In this document: positions 27,211 to 36,931 of the stretch, piece by piece
Layout of the letters: each line of letters begins with the position of its first letter
How positions within the stretch are numbered: position 1 is the first letter of the stretch
NCBI RefSeq assembly: GCF_001411805.1
Contig: NZ_CP007214.1
Span: 124,001 to 188,000, forward strand
DNA: 64,000 nt
Reading direction: 5' to 3'
Source: Burkholderia plantarii
GTDB taxonomy: Bacteria > Pseudomonadota > Gammaproteobacteria > Burkholderiales > Burkholderiaceae
Translations under genes and position numbers: made by a program
The notes under the pieces: model-generated
What the model was told of the DNA's origin: nothing
The model's input: only the letters and a program-made list of their open reading frames with translations
The model's database searches: none

Positions 27211-28413
27211 TCAGAATTTGTGGCGGATACCGACACGTAGTGTCGTCTGGCGATCACTCGTCGACCGCGCGAGATTGGTGATGTCCGCGACAGCCGAAGC
27301 GCCAGTGGAATCCGTCCCTGATGCTTTCTGGTAAACACCGATGAAATACAAGTCTGTGCGCTTGGACAGGAAGTAATCAACACCGAGCGAGCCTTGATAG
27401 TATTTCGCGCGGCCGCTGGTCCCACTCGCAGTCGACGCGCCATTTCCTTGGGTGTAGTCGAAAGCCACGCCTGCCACCAAAAATGGCGTGAACTGATACT
27501 TGAAGTTCGCTTCCGCGCTGTTGAACGTCGCGTTTCCACGGTATCCGACGGGATTCGGTCCGGAAGTAGTGGTGTCTCCCAGCCCCCTGAATTGAATGTT
27601 CGAATAGGTTAGTCCGACCGTCGCCGCACCGATGGCATACGCGGCTCCCCCGCCGATGACCTGATAAGTGTGCGCGGACACGTAGCCGCTGTAGACGGGA
27701 GAGATTGCGTAATTGCTACTGGGCGATGCCGCCGTGCTCGCTCCGTTGTCGCCGAAGAAACCGGCGTTTGGATTGCGAGCATTCAGGTAGGCCGCGCCGA
27801 ACGACAGGGACCCGTTCACATAGTTGGCGCCGACCGACCAAAACTGGTTGCGCGTGGTGTCGCCTGCGACGCCACCGAGGCTGTAGACGGCACCGAATCG
27901 CAGGCCACCGTAGTTGATGCTGGTGAACTTGATTGCGTTGTTGACGCGGTAGGCATCGTTGAAGTTGTCGAGGTCGCCCGGGTGCGACGCGACATACCCA
28001 CCCCATTGCGTGCCGGCCTCGAACTGCCCGATGTAGTCGACTACCGAATCATATTGACGGCCGAAGGTCACCGTGCCGAAATCGCTCGATAGACCCACAT
28101 ACGCTTGGCGGCCAAATAGAAGGCCTTGAGTGCTCCCGATGTTTTTCTGGTTCAGCGAGCCGCTGTTGATGTCGAATCCGTTCTCGAGAACGAAAATCGC
28201 CTTGAAGCTGCCACCGAGGTCTTCGGTACCCCTCAACCCCCAACGGCTGCCCTGCATGACGCCGCTCGACAGGTTGTACAGGCCTCTGCCTCCGGCATTC
28301 GACGTCCAGTTGAAGCCGTCGTCGACAAGTCCGTATAAGGTGACGCTGCTTTGAGCCTGTGCAGTTGCCGTGAACGTGACAAAACAACCAAGCGCGATTG
28401 CTGCTTTCTTCAT
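27211..28413 (-). CDS. Gram-negative porin (Burkholderia Omp38/OpcP type)
   Basis: 400 aa from ATG 28413 (MKKAAIALGCFVTFTATAQA), a signal peptide with cleavage after residue 20, then QSSVTLYGLVDDGFNWTS. GSRWGLRGTEDLGGSFKAIF and LFGRQAYVGLSSDFGTVTFG are the classic beta-barrel repeats, and the chain ends in Phe (VGIRHKF), the outer-membrane insertion signal. It is a 16-strand general diffusion porin, probably for uptake of the substrate of the catabolic genes upstream. It is the last gene of a minus-strand run (Rieske-ADH-ALDH-MFS-porin), 196 bp after the MFS gene. Confidence 0.93.
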   Translation of the reverse strand: MKKAAIALGCFVTFTATAQAQSSVTLYGLVDDGFNWTSNAGGRGLYNLSSGVMQGSRWGLRGTEDLGGSFKAIFVLENGFDINSGSLNQKNIGSTQGLLFGRQAYVGLSSDFGTVTFGRQYDSVVDYIGQFEAGTQWGGYVASHPGDLDNFNDAYRVNNAIKFTSINYGGLRFGAVYSLGGVAGDTTRNQFWSVGANYVNGSLSFGAAYLNARNPNAGFFGDNGASTAASPSSNYAISPVYSGYVSAHTYQVIGGGAAYAIGAATVGLTYSNIQFRGLGDTTTSGPNPVGYRGNATFNSAEANFKYQFTPFLVAGVAFDYTQGNGASTASGTSGRAKYYQGSLGVDYFLSKRTDLYFIGVYQKASGTDSTGASAVADITNLARSTSDRQTTLRVGIRHKF

Positions 28414-28609
28414 GACTTCTCGTCTCCAATATATTTTTTGATTCTTATGGCAGCTCTTGGCTGCGTGGTATTTAGGTGCGATGTCCAGGCGTGCGACCTC
28501 CTCCTCGTAGTGAGGAAACAGAAAAACCAAGGATATGCGGCGCCGACTGCTCGTATCGTCGGCGTGCTGCGAACGCCGAGCCGTTCCCGGCTCGACGCAT
28601 CTCCGTCAC

Positions 28610-29944
28610 CTAGGTGATTTGAGTCCGCTTGACGACAATCTTGCCGACCACGACAGTCATCAGGGCAGACACTACAAAGAGGCCGGCAACGACCAGAAGG
28701 CCAAGCGCTAGGTTGCCCGTCGACATCTGAATTCGACCGATTCCCATTGGCGCCAGCCAGCCACCCAGCAATGCCCCGAACGACGCGATGAAAGCGATGG
28801 CCACAGGCTTCACCTGCTCAGCAAGGAACGTCTGGGGGATCGACCAGAAGATTGCCAGCGACGAAAACACGCCAATCGTCGCGACGACGAAGCCTGCGAT
28901 CGCAATCAATGCGTTGCTCGACACGGCAACGGTCCCGTAGCCCAACGCGGCAAGCAGGCATGCACATGCTCCATGCACCACGCGCTCATCGCGGCGGTCC
29001 GAGGACCGGCAGATGAACGTCATGCCGATGACACCCAAGAGCGGCGGAATCGCGGCAATCCAGCCAATCCGGTTCATCGGGATGCCGTTCGCGTGAAGAA
29101 TCTGGGGTTGCCATGCAGTGAGGCACGCATTGCCGCAGAAGATGCCCACGTACACAAGACACATGAGCCACAGCGCCGGCGTGCGCAACACGGTGCCGAA
29201 CGTACGGGCCGATGCAGAATGAGACGACGTATGGTCCTCAGCGATCTCCGCTTCGATCCATTTGCGCTCGTGCGTCTCTAGCCATTTCGCCTGATGCGGT
29301 CGGTCCGTGAGGTAGAAGATGCCGACGAGGCCCAGCATGACCGCCGGCAGGCCCTCGAGAATGAACATCCACTTCCACCCTGGCAGCCCGAAGGTGCCGT
29401 CGAGCTTGAGGATGCTGCTGGAGACGAGGGAGACAAGAATGTACGCCAGCGCGATGGAATACGTGAACATCGCGTTGTATCGTGCGCGGTGTGAACGCGG
29501 AATCCAGAAGCTCAGGAATAGGAACACACCAGGCGTCAAACCGGCCTCGGCGATACCCAGCAGTCCGCGGACGACGTAGAAGCTGGTCGGTCCCTTCACG
29601 AATGCCATGGCCATCGTCACTAGACCAAACGCTATCGCGATTCTGGTTAGAGTGACCCGTGCGCCGAATCTCGCGAGGATGAGGTTGCTCGGCACCTCGA
29701 ACAGCGAGTATCCCAGGAACAAGACGCCCAGGCCGACGCTGTACATCTGGGCGGTCAGGCCGAGCTCACGGTTCATGGAGAACGATGCGAACCCAATGTT
29801 TGCGCGGTCAATCACGGATATGACGTACAGCGCGATGAGGAACCACATCAGGCGGCGTCCCACCTTCCGCACGATTGCGTCGCCGTCGAGCGTCGTTGCG
29901 CCGGGGGCGGCCGACTCGTGCGCCGGGCCAGTTACTGAGTTCAT
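28610..29944 (-). CDS. MFS transporter, anion:cation symporter (ACS) family
   Basis: 444 aa. About twelve hydrophobic segments are visible; DRANIGFASFSMNRELGL at the first loop and RFGARVTLTRIAIAFGLV at the second are ACS-family motifs, as is GWKWMFILEGLPAVMLG. Proteins of this family import organic anions such as aromatic acids, phthalate or tartrate by proton symport. GGAG precedes ATG 29944. It follows the ALDH gene by 80 bp in the same direction. A decayed relative is at 42574-43386. Confidence 0.92.
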   Translation of the reverse strand: MNSVTGPAHESAAPGATTLDGDAIVRKVGRRLMWFLIALYVISVIDRANIGFASFSMNRELGLTAQMYSVGLGVLFLGYSLFEVPSNLILARFGARVTLTRIAIAFGLVTMAMAFVKGPTSFYVVRGLLGIAEAGLTPGVFLFLSFWIPRSHRARYNAMFTYSIALAYILVSLVSSSILKLDGTFGLPGWKWMFILEGLPAVMLGLVGIFYLTDRPHQAKWLETHERKWIEAEIAEDHTSSHSASARTFGTVLRTPALWLMCLVYVGIFCGNACLTAWQPQILHANGIPMNRIGWIAAIPPLLGVIGMTFICRSSDRRDERVVHGACACLLAALGYGTVAVSSNALIAIAGFVVATIGVFSSLAIFWSIPQTFLAEQVKPVAIAFIASFGALLGGWLAPMGIGRIQMSTGNLALGLLVVAGLFVVSALMTVVVGKIVVKRTQIT

Positions 29945-30024
29945 CTTCAAGTCTCCAATTTATTGTGTTCTCGTTCCAGACGCGACCGCGTCCCCTCCCG
30001 CGGAGGACTGCGGCTTAGGTGGCG

Positions 30025-31482
30025 CTATGCACTCGAGGGCAAATACAAGGCGCGCGTCTCGGTGAAAGACAGCAGCCCCTCCTTGCCAAACTGCCTGCCA
30101 AGGCCGGACTCTTTCACGCCACCGAAAGGCACGAGAGGATCCACGCCGACGTGACGATTTACCCAGACCGTCCCGGCAATCAGGTCAGATGCAACCTTCT
30201 GCGCTTCAGCGACGCTCGCGCTCCAAACGGACGCGCAGAGGCCGTACTCGCCGGCGTTGGCTAGTGCGATGGCTTCCTCGTCATCTTCAAAGCGCATGAC
30301 GGGCAGCACCGGCCCGAACGTCTCTTCATCGACGAGACGAGTTCCCTGGGTCAGCCCCGTGACAATGGTCGGTTCGATGAAATAGCCAGGCCTATCGAGC
30401 GCATTCCCCCCCACCGCGACACGGGCGTGTGGGTTCGCCTTCGTATCCTTGAGCACGGAAAGAATCGAATCGAACTGGGCCCGATTTTGAACGGGGCCGA
30501 GCTTCATATTTGGGGTGAAGCCGCCGCCTACGGACGTCTCAAGTGCGATCGCAACCATTCGCTCAACCAGTTCGTCGTGTATCGAACCATGCACGTACAG
30601 CCGCTTGATGGCCATGCAAACTTGGCCGCTATTGACGAATGCGGCGCCGAAGAGCGCGGGGGCGACCAGGTCGAGATCCACGTCCTTGCGGACGATCGCC
30701 GCATCGTTTCCACCCAGTTCGAGGGTGAGCCGCTTCAACGTGTCCGCCGAGCTGGCGGCGACGCGCTTCCCGGTCGCGATGGAGCCGGTCAACGTAATCT
30801 TCGCGACGTCAGCATGGCTGCTCATCAGCGCACCCACGTCGTTACCGCCGTTGATGACGTTGAAGACGCCTCGCGGGAACACATCCTTCGCCAGTTCCGC
30901 AAGCTTGAGCGTGGCGAGCGGTGTGTACGGCGAAGGCTTCAGGACGATGGTGTTGCCGGTGTAAAGCGCGTGCGTAATCTTCGGCACCGCGAGACCGATA
31001 GGAACATTCCATGGAGCAATGGCACCCACGACGCCAAGCGGTCGATGCTGCAGCACGACGCGACCCGAGTCGTCGTCCCGGAGTACCTCGTCTCCGATGT
31101 CGATGGTCAGCATGGTTCGCAGCAGCATCGCGGCTCGTTCGATTTCAGCGCGCGCTAGGGCCAGCGGCCGGCCTTGTTCCAGAGTCAGGATTGCCGCGAG
31201 TTCGGCCACGTTCGATTCGAGCACCTCGGCGAACTGGCTCAAGCGGTGCCGCCGCTCCTCGATGGAAGTCGACGCCCACGAGCGAAATGCAACCTTGGCC
31301 GCGCCTACCGCCTGCTCCAGCTGTCGATGAGTGGCCAGCGGCGCAACCGCGCATTCCGACGCCGTCGCGGGATCAATCACGGCTGCATGCTGGCTACCAT
31401 CTATAAGCTCGCCACCGATAAGCATGCGCGCAGGATTGAAGCGCAGGTGCGTCATCACCGCGCTAGAATTGTCCAAAACCAT
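30025..31482 (-). CDS. NAD(P)-dependent aldehyde dehydrogenase
   Basis: 485 aa, normal family length. The catalytic Cys289 (NSGQVCMAIKR), general base Glu255 (LELGGND) and oxyanion Asn159 (PWNVP) are present, as is the cofactor loop TGSIATGK near 232-239. It oxidises an aldehyde to an acid in the cytoplasm. It lies 28 bp after the zinc alcohol dehydrogenase, so the two probably oxidise an alcohol to an acid in sequence. AGGAAA precedes ATG 31482. Confidence 0.94.
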   Translation of the reverse strand: MVLDNSSAVMTHLRFNPARMLIGGELIDGSQHAAVIDPATASECAVAPLATHRQLEQAVGAAKVAFRSWASTSIEERRHRLSQFAEVLESNVAELAAILTLEQGRPLALARAEIERAAMLLRTMLTIDIGDEVLRDDDSGRVVLQHRPLGVVGAIAPWNVPIGLAVPKITHALYTGNTIVLKPSPYTPLATLKLAELAKDVFPRGVFNVINGGNDVGALMSSHADVAKITLTGSIATGKRVAASSADTLKRLTLELGGNDAAIVRKDVDLDLVAPALFGAAFVNSGQVCMAIKRLYVHGSIHDELVERMVAIALETSVGGGFTPNMKLGPVQNRAQFDSILSVLKDTKANPHARVAVGGNALDRPGYFIEPTIVTGLTQGTRLVDEETFGPVLPVMRFEDDEEAIALANAGEYGLCASVWSASVAEAQKVASDLIAGTVWVNRHVGVDPLVPFGGVKESGLGRQFGKEGLLSFTETRALYLPSSA

Positions 31483-31510
31483 CTCTATTTCCTGGTTGAT
31501 TTGAATGTCG

Positions 31511-32572
31511 CTATGCTTCGTTCACCGCGATGACGCGACCGAGGATTCGACCTTCGGAGAGCTCACTGAGGGCGTCGTTGATAGACGACATCGGACGAGC
31601 GTGCAGCCGAACTGGCAGAAATGGGGGCTTACTCTTTTGCATGAGCTTGAGCAAAGATTCCATCTCGTCGAGCGAGCCGACATACGACCCGCGCAACGTG
31701 ACGTTGCGCATCGGGAGAAGGGCTGTCGAGATGGTGAATGCGCCGCCGAACAATCCGACGACGATGACCGTGCCGCCACGCGAGACAGCCTTCATGGCCA
31801 TCTCGGTCGTCGTTCCGCTTCCGACGAAATCGACGACAGCACGAACCCCGTTCGGGGCCAGCTTTCTTAGCTCGATGAGGGCCTCGGGCGAGCGCGTGTT
31901 CAGGACCGCATCGGCCCCTGCCTGCTTTGCTTCCTCGAGCTTCGCGTCGTCGATATCCGCGACAATGATTTTCGCTTCGGTCAGCATCCCTGCGATCGCG
32001 ACGGCAGCCAGGCCAAGGCCGCCCGCCCCCACTAGAACGAGAGCATCGTCTTCAAGCAAGGTCGGGAGCTTCAGCAGCGCGCTGAACGCAGTAAGCCCCG
32101 AGCATGCGCAAGTCGCGGCGAACAAGGGGTTGAGCGTCCCGTAGTCCAACAGGTAGCACGAGTGCGGGACCATCACATAGTCCGCATACCCGCCAGGCTT
32201 CCGAGTGCCCAAAGCTCGACCGCTCTCGCAATCGACCTCTCGTCGGTTGCGACAGTTGAAGCACTCGCCGCAGCCATGCCACGGGTAGACAACGCATTTC
32301 GTTCCCACTGCGATGGTCGCATCGGTGCCGACCGCGTCGACTACGCCGACGATTTCATGCCCCATCGTGAAAGGTAGATGAACACCGACGCTTTCGAAGG
32401 AGACGCTCTGCCCGTTACCCAGATCGAGCGCGCCGTGCTGGATGTGGAGGTCGCTGTGGCAGACGCCGCATGCTTGCACCTTCACGCGGACTTGCGTTCC
32501 TCTCGGCGCCGGCGTGTCGCGCAGTACGACCTGGAGCGGACGGCCCCATTCGGTGATGTCGTAGCTTCGCAT
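31511..32572 (-). CDS. Zinc-dependent alcohol dehydrogenase
   Basis: 353 aa MDR enzyme with both zinc sites: catalytic C38 (ACGVCHSDLH), H72 and E73 (GHE); structural C101, C104, C107 and C115 (HGCGECFNCRNRREVDC). The Rossmann motif VLVGAGGLGLAAVAIAG follows. It probably acts on a primary or aromatic alcohol with NAD. It starts 8 bp after the stop of the VanA-like oxygenase gene and precedes the aldehyde dehydrogenase by 28 bp, a tight operon. AGAAGAGCC lies before ATG 32572. Confidence 0.92.
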   Translation of the reverse strand: MRSYDITEWGRPLQVVLRDTPAPRGTQVRVKVQACGVCHSDLHIQHGALDLGNGQSVSFESVGVHLPFTMGHEIVGVVDAVGTDATIAVGTKCVVYPWHGCGECFNCRNRREVDCESGRALGTRKPGGYADYVMVPHSCYLLDYGTLNPLFAATCACSGLTAFSALLKLPTLLEDDALVLVGAGGLGLAAVAIAGMLTEAKIIVADIDDAKLEEAKQAGADAVLNTRSPEALIELRKLAPNGVRAVVDFVGSGTTTEMAMKAVSRGGTVIVVGLFGGAFTISTALLPMRNVTLRGSYVGSLDEMESLLKLMQKSKPPFLPVRLHARPMSSINDALSELSEGRILGRVIAVNEA

Positions 32573-32580
32573 GGCTCTTC

Positions 32581-33633
32581 TCAGTGGGCGACGTGGGCGG
32601 CGATGTGCGACGACTGCTCATCGGCAAGCATGGCATCGAGCATTCGGCGTACCTTCAGCAGGGTCGCATCGGCTGCGATCGCAATCATTGGAGCATCGGG
32701 CGAGGTGGCGATGACCTTTTGCTGAGCTTCGATGATTCGACGGTCTTCGTCGAATGCGTTCTCGACTTGGGCGGTCAGCTTGCTGGTCAAGTCCGTGACG
32801 CTGGCCTGGAAGTTGTTGTGGGCCGTCGCCCAGAAGTAATGCGCCGTGTTCTCGGTTTCCGGCGTTACGGCGATGAAGGTGTGCAGCTTCATCGTCTCGG
32901 GCGCGAGGCTGTCGTAGCCGCCCCCTACGGGTGCAATCACCGAATCCTGCACGAACAGGTTGCCGCGAATGTGCCAGACGTAGTAGTTGAATCGGTCGAC
33001 CGTCTCCGGCAGGTTGCCGAGCTCGCGCGCGAATGCAGGGGCGCTGCTGTTCAGCGTGGTGAAGCGGACCTGTACCGCATCGTCGGTGAATTCGGTCTCC
33101 GGTCGGATGCTTCCTTGCTTGCGGGTGCCGATGGACTTCCCGTGGACGAAACCGAGATGGGAGAAGTCGAGCAGGTTGTCGGTGATGAGCTGAGCGCTCG
33201 ATGCGTAATGCATGTAGCGCCCCTCCTCGACCGACCAGCCTTCTTTCCCTGCCCAATGCACGCGCTGGATTTCATCGGCCCTGGCTGCCGCCGGCTCGCC
33301 CATCCAAATCCACGCGAGATTGTCGCGTACCTCGACAGGGAAGGCACGGACACGCATCTTGTCGGAAACACGTTCCTGCCCGGGCACTTCAATGCAGCGC
33401 CCCTGACAGTCGAATAGCAGGCCGTGATACATGCATCGGACCGCGTCGCCTTCCTGCTCGCCCTTCGACAGCGGCGCCGCGCGATGGCAGCATCGGTCTT
33501 CCAGCGCAGCGAGCGTTCCATCGGTGCGCCGATAAAATACGAGGTCTTCGCCCAACAGCTTGCGAGCGGTCAAGGCACCGGGTTTGAATTCACCATTCCA
33601 GCCTGCTACGTACCAGGCATTCCGTAGATACAT
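32581..33633 (-). CDS. Rieske non-haem iron oxygenase, VanA-like
   Basis: 350 aa from ATG 33633, which has AGGAG ten bases upstream. Rieske cluster ligands are C48-x-H50 (CCHRAAPL) and C67-x-x-H70 (CMYHG). The mononuclear iron motif is DNLLDFSHLGFVH. Length and N-terminus (MYLRNAWYVAGW) match the vanillate O-demethylase/dicamba monooxygenase group, which demethylate or hydroxylate aromatic rings. No reductase is adjacent; the PDR reductases at 23784 and 39923 are candidates. It heads an operon with ADH, ALDH, MFS and porin genes, consistent with a pathway from uptake through ring or side-chain oxidation. Confidence 0.9.
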   Translation of the reverse strand: MYLRNAWYVAGWNGEFKPGALTARKLLGEDLVFYRRTDGTLAALEDRCCHRAAPLSKGEQEGDAVRCMYHGLLFDCQGRCIEVPGQERVSDKMRVRAFPVEVRDNLAWIWMGEPAAARADEIQRVHWAGKEGWSVEEGRYMHYASSAQLITDNLLDFSHLGFVHGKSIGTRKQGSIRPETEFTDDAVQVRFTTLNSSAPAFARELGNLPETVDRFNYYVWHIRGNLFVQDSVIAPVGGGYDSLAPETMKLHTFIAVTPETENTAHYFWATAHNNFQASVTDLTSKLTAQVENAFDEDRRIIEAQQKVIATSPDAPMIAIAADATLLKVRRMLDAMLADEQSSHIAAHVAH

Positions 33634-33773
33634 CGTGCGTCTCCTGTTCTTGATAGCGCGCATCTACGGCGTGGGGCTGCCGCGAAATAATGCGCACGTG
33701 GTTTTCAGGTCGACACACTGTATCTGCCGGAATATGGAGCGTCTGCCACCTCCTCGGGGGACAACCGACCAAG

Positions 33774-34586
33774 TTATCGCTCCGGATTTACCCTTCCTCT
33801 TTGAGTCCACGCATACCAGTGGCGAAGGTATGCAATCACCAGTTCACGCTGAGACGTGACTTGCAATCGTTGGTAGGCGCGCTTGACGTAGCTACGCACC
33901 GTCTCTGTTCCGATTTGCAGCTTCTGGGCTGTTTCGCCGACGGTATCGCCCATGAGCAAATGAGCACAGACCTCTCGCTCGCGTGGCGGCATACCAACGC
34001 TTTCGAGAAGGCACTGCTGAATCAGATTGATGGAGCTGAGACAATCCGCCGGCGGAAGCGCTGCCGCGCTGGTGACTTGGTGGCGGTCGATGAGCGCGAA
34101 GATGACAGGGCTGGCCTCTATCAAACGCTCAATCTGCTGCTGCTCGAAGGGGGGGCTGACATTCCAGCGCAGCGCGCTGAGCGCATAGGTTCTCTCCCGA
34201 CCCTGTTGACATACAAGCATGCGGTCAACGAGCTGCGGGTACACCTCCGCGCGCAACTGGCCGTGCGGAAGGTCGGCCTTCTTCAGCCTCGAATGTGCGA
34301 AGTCACTGCGACGGAGCTGCGATGTTGCCTGGTGCAACGCCGGGTCAACCGCCCAGAGGGAATCGCGCGTGTAGAGCGTTATCCTGGCTGCCGAACCGAA
34401 TCGGGTCGGGTCGCTCGACGTGATGGGCGTCACCGCATCGGGTGTGACGCGGTAACAGGCAAAGAAGTCGATGCCACAAACGCTTATCAGGTACCGCTCG
34501 AGTTGGCTCCCAAATGCTTCGGTACCAATTGCTGCGATGGCGTTCGCGGTCCAGGCCTCCGATGGGATTCTTGCTGACGTATTCAT
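33774..34586 (-). CDS. LuxR-family transcriptional regulator
   Basis: 270 aa. The C-terminal HTH (residues about 195-255, PPREREVCAHLLMGDTVGET, IGTETVRSYVKRAYQRLQV) is the LuxR/GerE type. The N-terminal 180 residues have no receiver or autoinducer motif I recognise; they may sense a small molecule. The start has CGGAGAATGCA before ATG 34586. It lies 140 bp upstream of the VanA-like oxygenase on the same strand and is divergent from a porin pseudogene, so it probably controls this operon. Confidence 0.85.
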   Translation of the reverse strand: MNTSARIPSEAWTANAIAAIGTEAFGSQLERYLISVCGIDFFACYRVTPDAVTPITSSDPTRFGSAARITLYTRDSLWAVDPALHQATSQLRRSDFAHSRLKKADLPHGQLRAEVYPQLVDRMLVCQQGRERTYALSALRWNVSPPFEQQQIERLIEASPVIFALIDRHQVTSAAALPPADCLSSINLIQQCLLESVGMPPREREVCAHLLMGDTVGETAQKLQIGTETVRSYVKRAYQRLQVTSQRELVIAYLRHWYAWTQRGRVNPER

Positions 34587-34748
34587 TGCATTCTCCGTGG
34601 CCGCCGCTGCACCGAAGATACGCTCGCCGACGCCGCCACTTCACAACTGAATGGTACGTCTGAAAGGCTTCCGGCATCGTCCGCGCTCGCTAGGGTTCTC
34701 CACAGTTTGACTGTGAATCTTTTCGCACCTACGATTGTCTCGCCGCTT

Positions 34749-34774
34749 TTGGTGGGCCAATTTGGTTGGGCCAG
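34749..34774. promoter_or_regulatory. Tandem TTGGT-type sites, candidate GntR operator
   Basis: TTGGTGGGCCAA (34749-34760) and TTGGTTGGGCCAG (34762-34774) lie between the LuxR gene and the porin pseudogene. The FadR/GntR-FCD half-site is TNGTnnnACNA. The sequences resemble the site at 42253-42275 (TTGGTGGGGCCAA). Confidence 0.5.
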
Positions 34775-34821
34775 TTTACCCTAACTGCGCGATCAGATTT
34801 ATAAATTAGATGGAGGAGACG

Positions 34822-36054
34822 TTGAAGAAACTCACGCTTGCGGCGAGCGCGCTCGACGGCATTGTTGCGGCACCAGCACATGCGCAGTCGTCAGTTGTGC
34901 TCTATGGGCTTATCGATGAGGGCTTCAACTACACCAGCAACGTGCAGACGGGGCGATCGGGAGGGGCGCCCACGGGAAAGCAGCAGTACGCGCTCGTGGA
35001 CGGCGCAACGGGGATTGGCGGGAGTCGCCGGGGGCTTAAAGGGACGGAAGACCTTGGACATGGCTACAAAGCCATCTTCGTGCTGGAAAACGGGCTCAAC
35101 ATCAACACGGGCGGCCTCGCCTAAGGCGGTTTGATGTTTGGCCGGCAGGCGTTTGTAGGATTGGCTGCGTCGGTCGGCAAACTGACGTTTGGGCGTCAAT
35201 ACAGCATCGTCAGCGACATGCTGGCGACTTTTTCGGAAGCGGGCGAGATTCCGGTTCACATGGGGGCCAACCCAAGCGACTTCGACGACTTGGGCCATTC
35301 GTTCCGAATCAACAATACCGTCAAGTTCCGCTCGGAAGCGTACCGTGGCATCACCGTCGGGGCGATGTATTCGGTTGGCGGACTGGCTGGCTCGCCCGGC
35401 CTGAATCAAATCTGGTCGTTGTCTGCGACGTACGCCATGGGAGCGTTCTCAGCCGGCGTCGGGTACACGAACGCGCGCGACCCGAACCTCTCCTACTTCG
35501 GCACGAACGGGACCGCGGGCGGGAGCAACACGGACAACATGGGGACCATCGGGACCACCTCCACGTCCGTGCAAACCAATCCCATCTATGCCGGCTTTGC
35601 CTCGGCCAGTACGATGCAGCTCTACATCGCGGGCACGAAGTATCGGATGGGGCCGCTGTCCGTCGGGGGCACATTCACTCATGCCAGCTACGATGGCCTT
35701 GGGGACACGACTGCTGGCCCCAACCCCGCTCGATACACGGGCACTGGCGTCATCAACAATGGCGAAGTAAACGTCAGCTACATGTTCACGCCAGCGTTCA
35801 GCGTCAATGCCTCGTACGGATACACGCGTAAAGCGAGCATTGGCTCGTTCGGCGAAGCAGCCTATAACCAAGGCACGCTGGCCGCGTCCTACCTGCTGTC
35901 CAAGCGCACCGAGCTCTATGCGTTCGCTATCTATCAGAAAGCGTCGGGAACGGATTCGTTGGGCCAGCCCGCGGTCGCATCAATCACGCAGTTGACCGCG
36001 TCGTCCACCAACCAGCAACTGCTCGTCCGGGTAGGTATCGTTCACACCTTCTAA
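34822..36054 (+). pseudogene. Porin gene interrupted by one in-frame nonsense codon
   Basis: From TTG 34822 (GGAGGAGA just upstream serves as ribosome site; the ATG at 34810 overlaps it) the frame encodes a signal peptide ending APAHA, then QSSVVLYGLIDEGFNYTS. At 35122 a TAA stands where the family has Gln or similar (NTGGLA-stop-GGLMFGRQAFVG). The same frame then continues to a proper C-terminal Phe (LVRVGIVHTF) at 36054. A single C-to-T change of CAA would create it. The remaining 308 codons after the stop are otherwise undamaged, so loss is recent or the stop is read through. Confidence 0.9.
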
Positions 36055-36077
36055 GCGAGACCACATGCAGCGGTAGC

Positions 36078-36884
36078 TCAATCAGCCTGACGTGCCACAC
36101 GCTTCGCGCGGGACTTGGCTGGTTTGGCGGCAGCCGGCCCTTCCTCATCGCCGAGAATCTCGTTCCATGCGTCGACTGCACTGGAGAAGTGCTTTTCCAT
36201 CAGGGTGACAGCCTTTTTGGCATCGCGCTTCTTCACGGCCTCATAGAGCTTTGCATGATGTCCAGCGGACACTTCGCCGCGCGTCGTATCGGCGAAGAGC
36301 GCGAAGCGGCGGCTCTCGGAAATACGGTAGAACGAGTTCAGCAACCGCACGAGCACTTCATTGTGCGTGCAGCGAGCCAACGCCATGTGAAAGGCCGTGT
36401 CCTGGACCGAGATGTTGCCTTCGTTGGCCAGTACGGCATTCGTTGCGTCAATGATGGCCATCAATCCATCGAGGTCCGCCTCGGTGCGGCGCTCACATGC
36501 CAACTGCACGGCGCGCAGCTCGAGGGCCCAGCGGACTTCCAGCGTTTCCTTGACCTCTCTCATCGAGGGCTCGGAGCCCATCTCGGTCAGGAGCACAATC
36601 GTTTCGAAGCTGCTGTCAGTCGACATCCGGCGCAGATAGATACCGGAATTCGGGCGTGATTCGATGACGCGCAGCGCACTCAATGTGGACAGCGCCTCGC
36701 GCAGCGCGTTGCGGCCGACGCCAAATCGCTCGGCTAGGGCACGCTCGGATGGCAAACGCTCGCCGCTCTCAAAGCCACGCTCCTTGAAGAAGGCCAGCAT
36801 CTTGCCCACGAGCTCGGAGCGCGGAGTTGCTTCGCGTGTTGCGGCGGACGTCAGTTCCATATTGCTTACCGATGCAGGTGCCAT
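36078..36884 (-). CDS. GntR-family regulator, FCD (FadR) subfamily
   Basis: 268 aa. The N-terminal winged HTH (SGERLPSERALAERFGVGRN ALREA segment, residues about 40-75) is the GntR type, followed by the all-helical FCD ligand domain with metal-binding His residues (FHMALARCTHN, GHHAKLYEAV). Such repressors respond to carboxylic acids. A basic tail (AKPAKSRAKRVARQAD) follows. The start at ATG 36884 lacks a good ribosome site; ATG 36860 is an alternative. It is the last gene of the Rieske-PDR-CaiB-thiolase-DUF35 run, 47 bp after DUF35, so it probably regulates that operon. Confidence 0.92.
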   Translation of the reverse strand: MAPASVSNMELTSAATREATPRSELVGKMLAFFKERGFESGERLPSERALAERFGVGRNALREALSTLSALRVIESRPNSGIYLRRMSTDSSFETIVLLTEMGSEPSMREVKETLEVRWALELRAVQLACERRTEADLDGLMAIIDATNAVLANEGNISVQDTAFHMALARCTHNEVLVRLLNSFYRISESRRFALFADTTRGEVSAGHHAKLYEAVKKRDAKKAVTLMEKHFSSAVDAWNEILGDEEGPAAAKPAKSRAKRVARQAD

Positions 36885-36931
36885 GAATGTTGAGAATTAT
36901 ACAGGCCACCCCATCCGGATCGGACGCTCCG

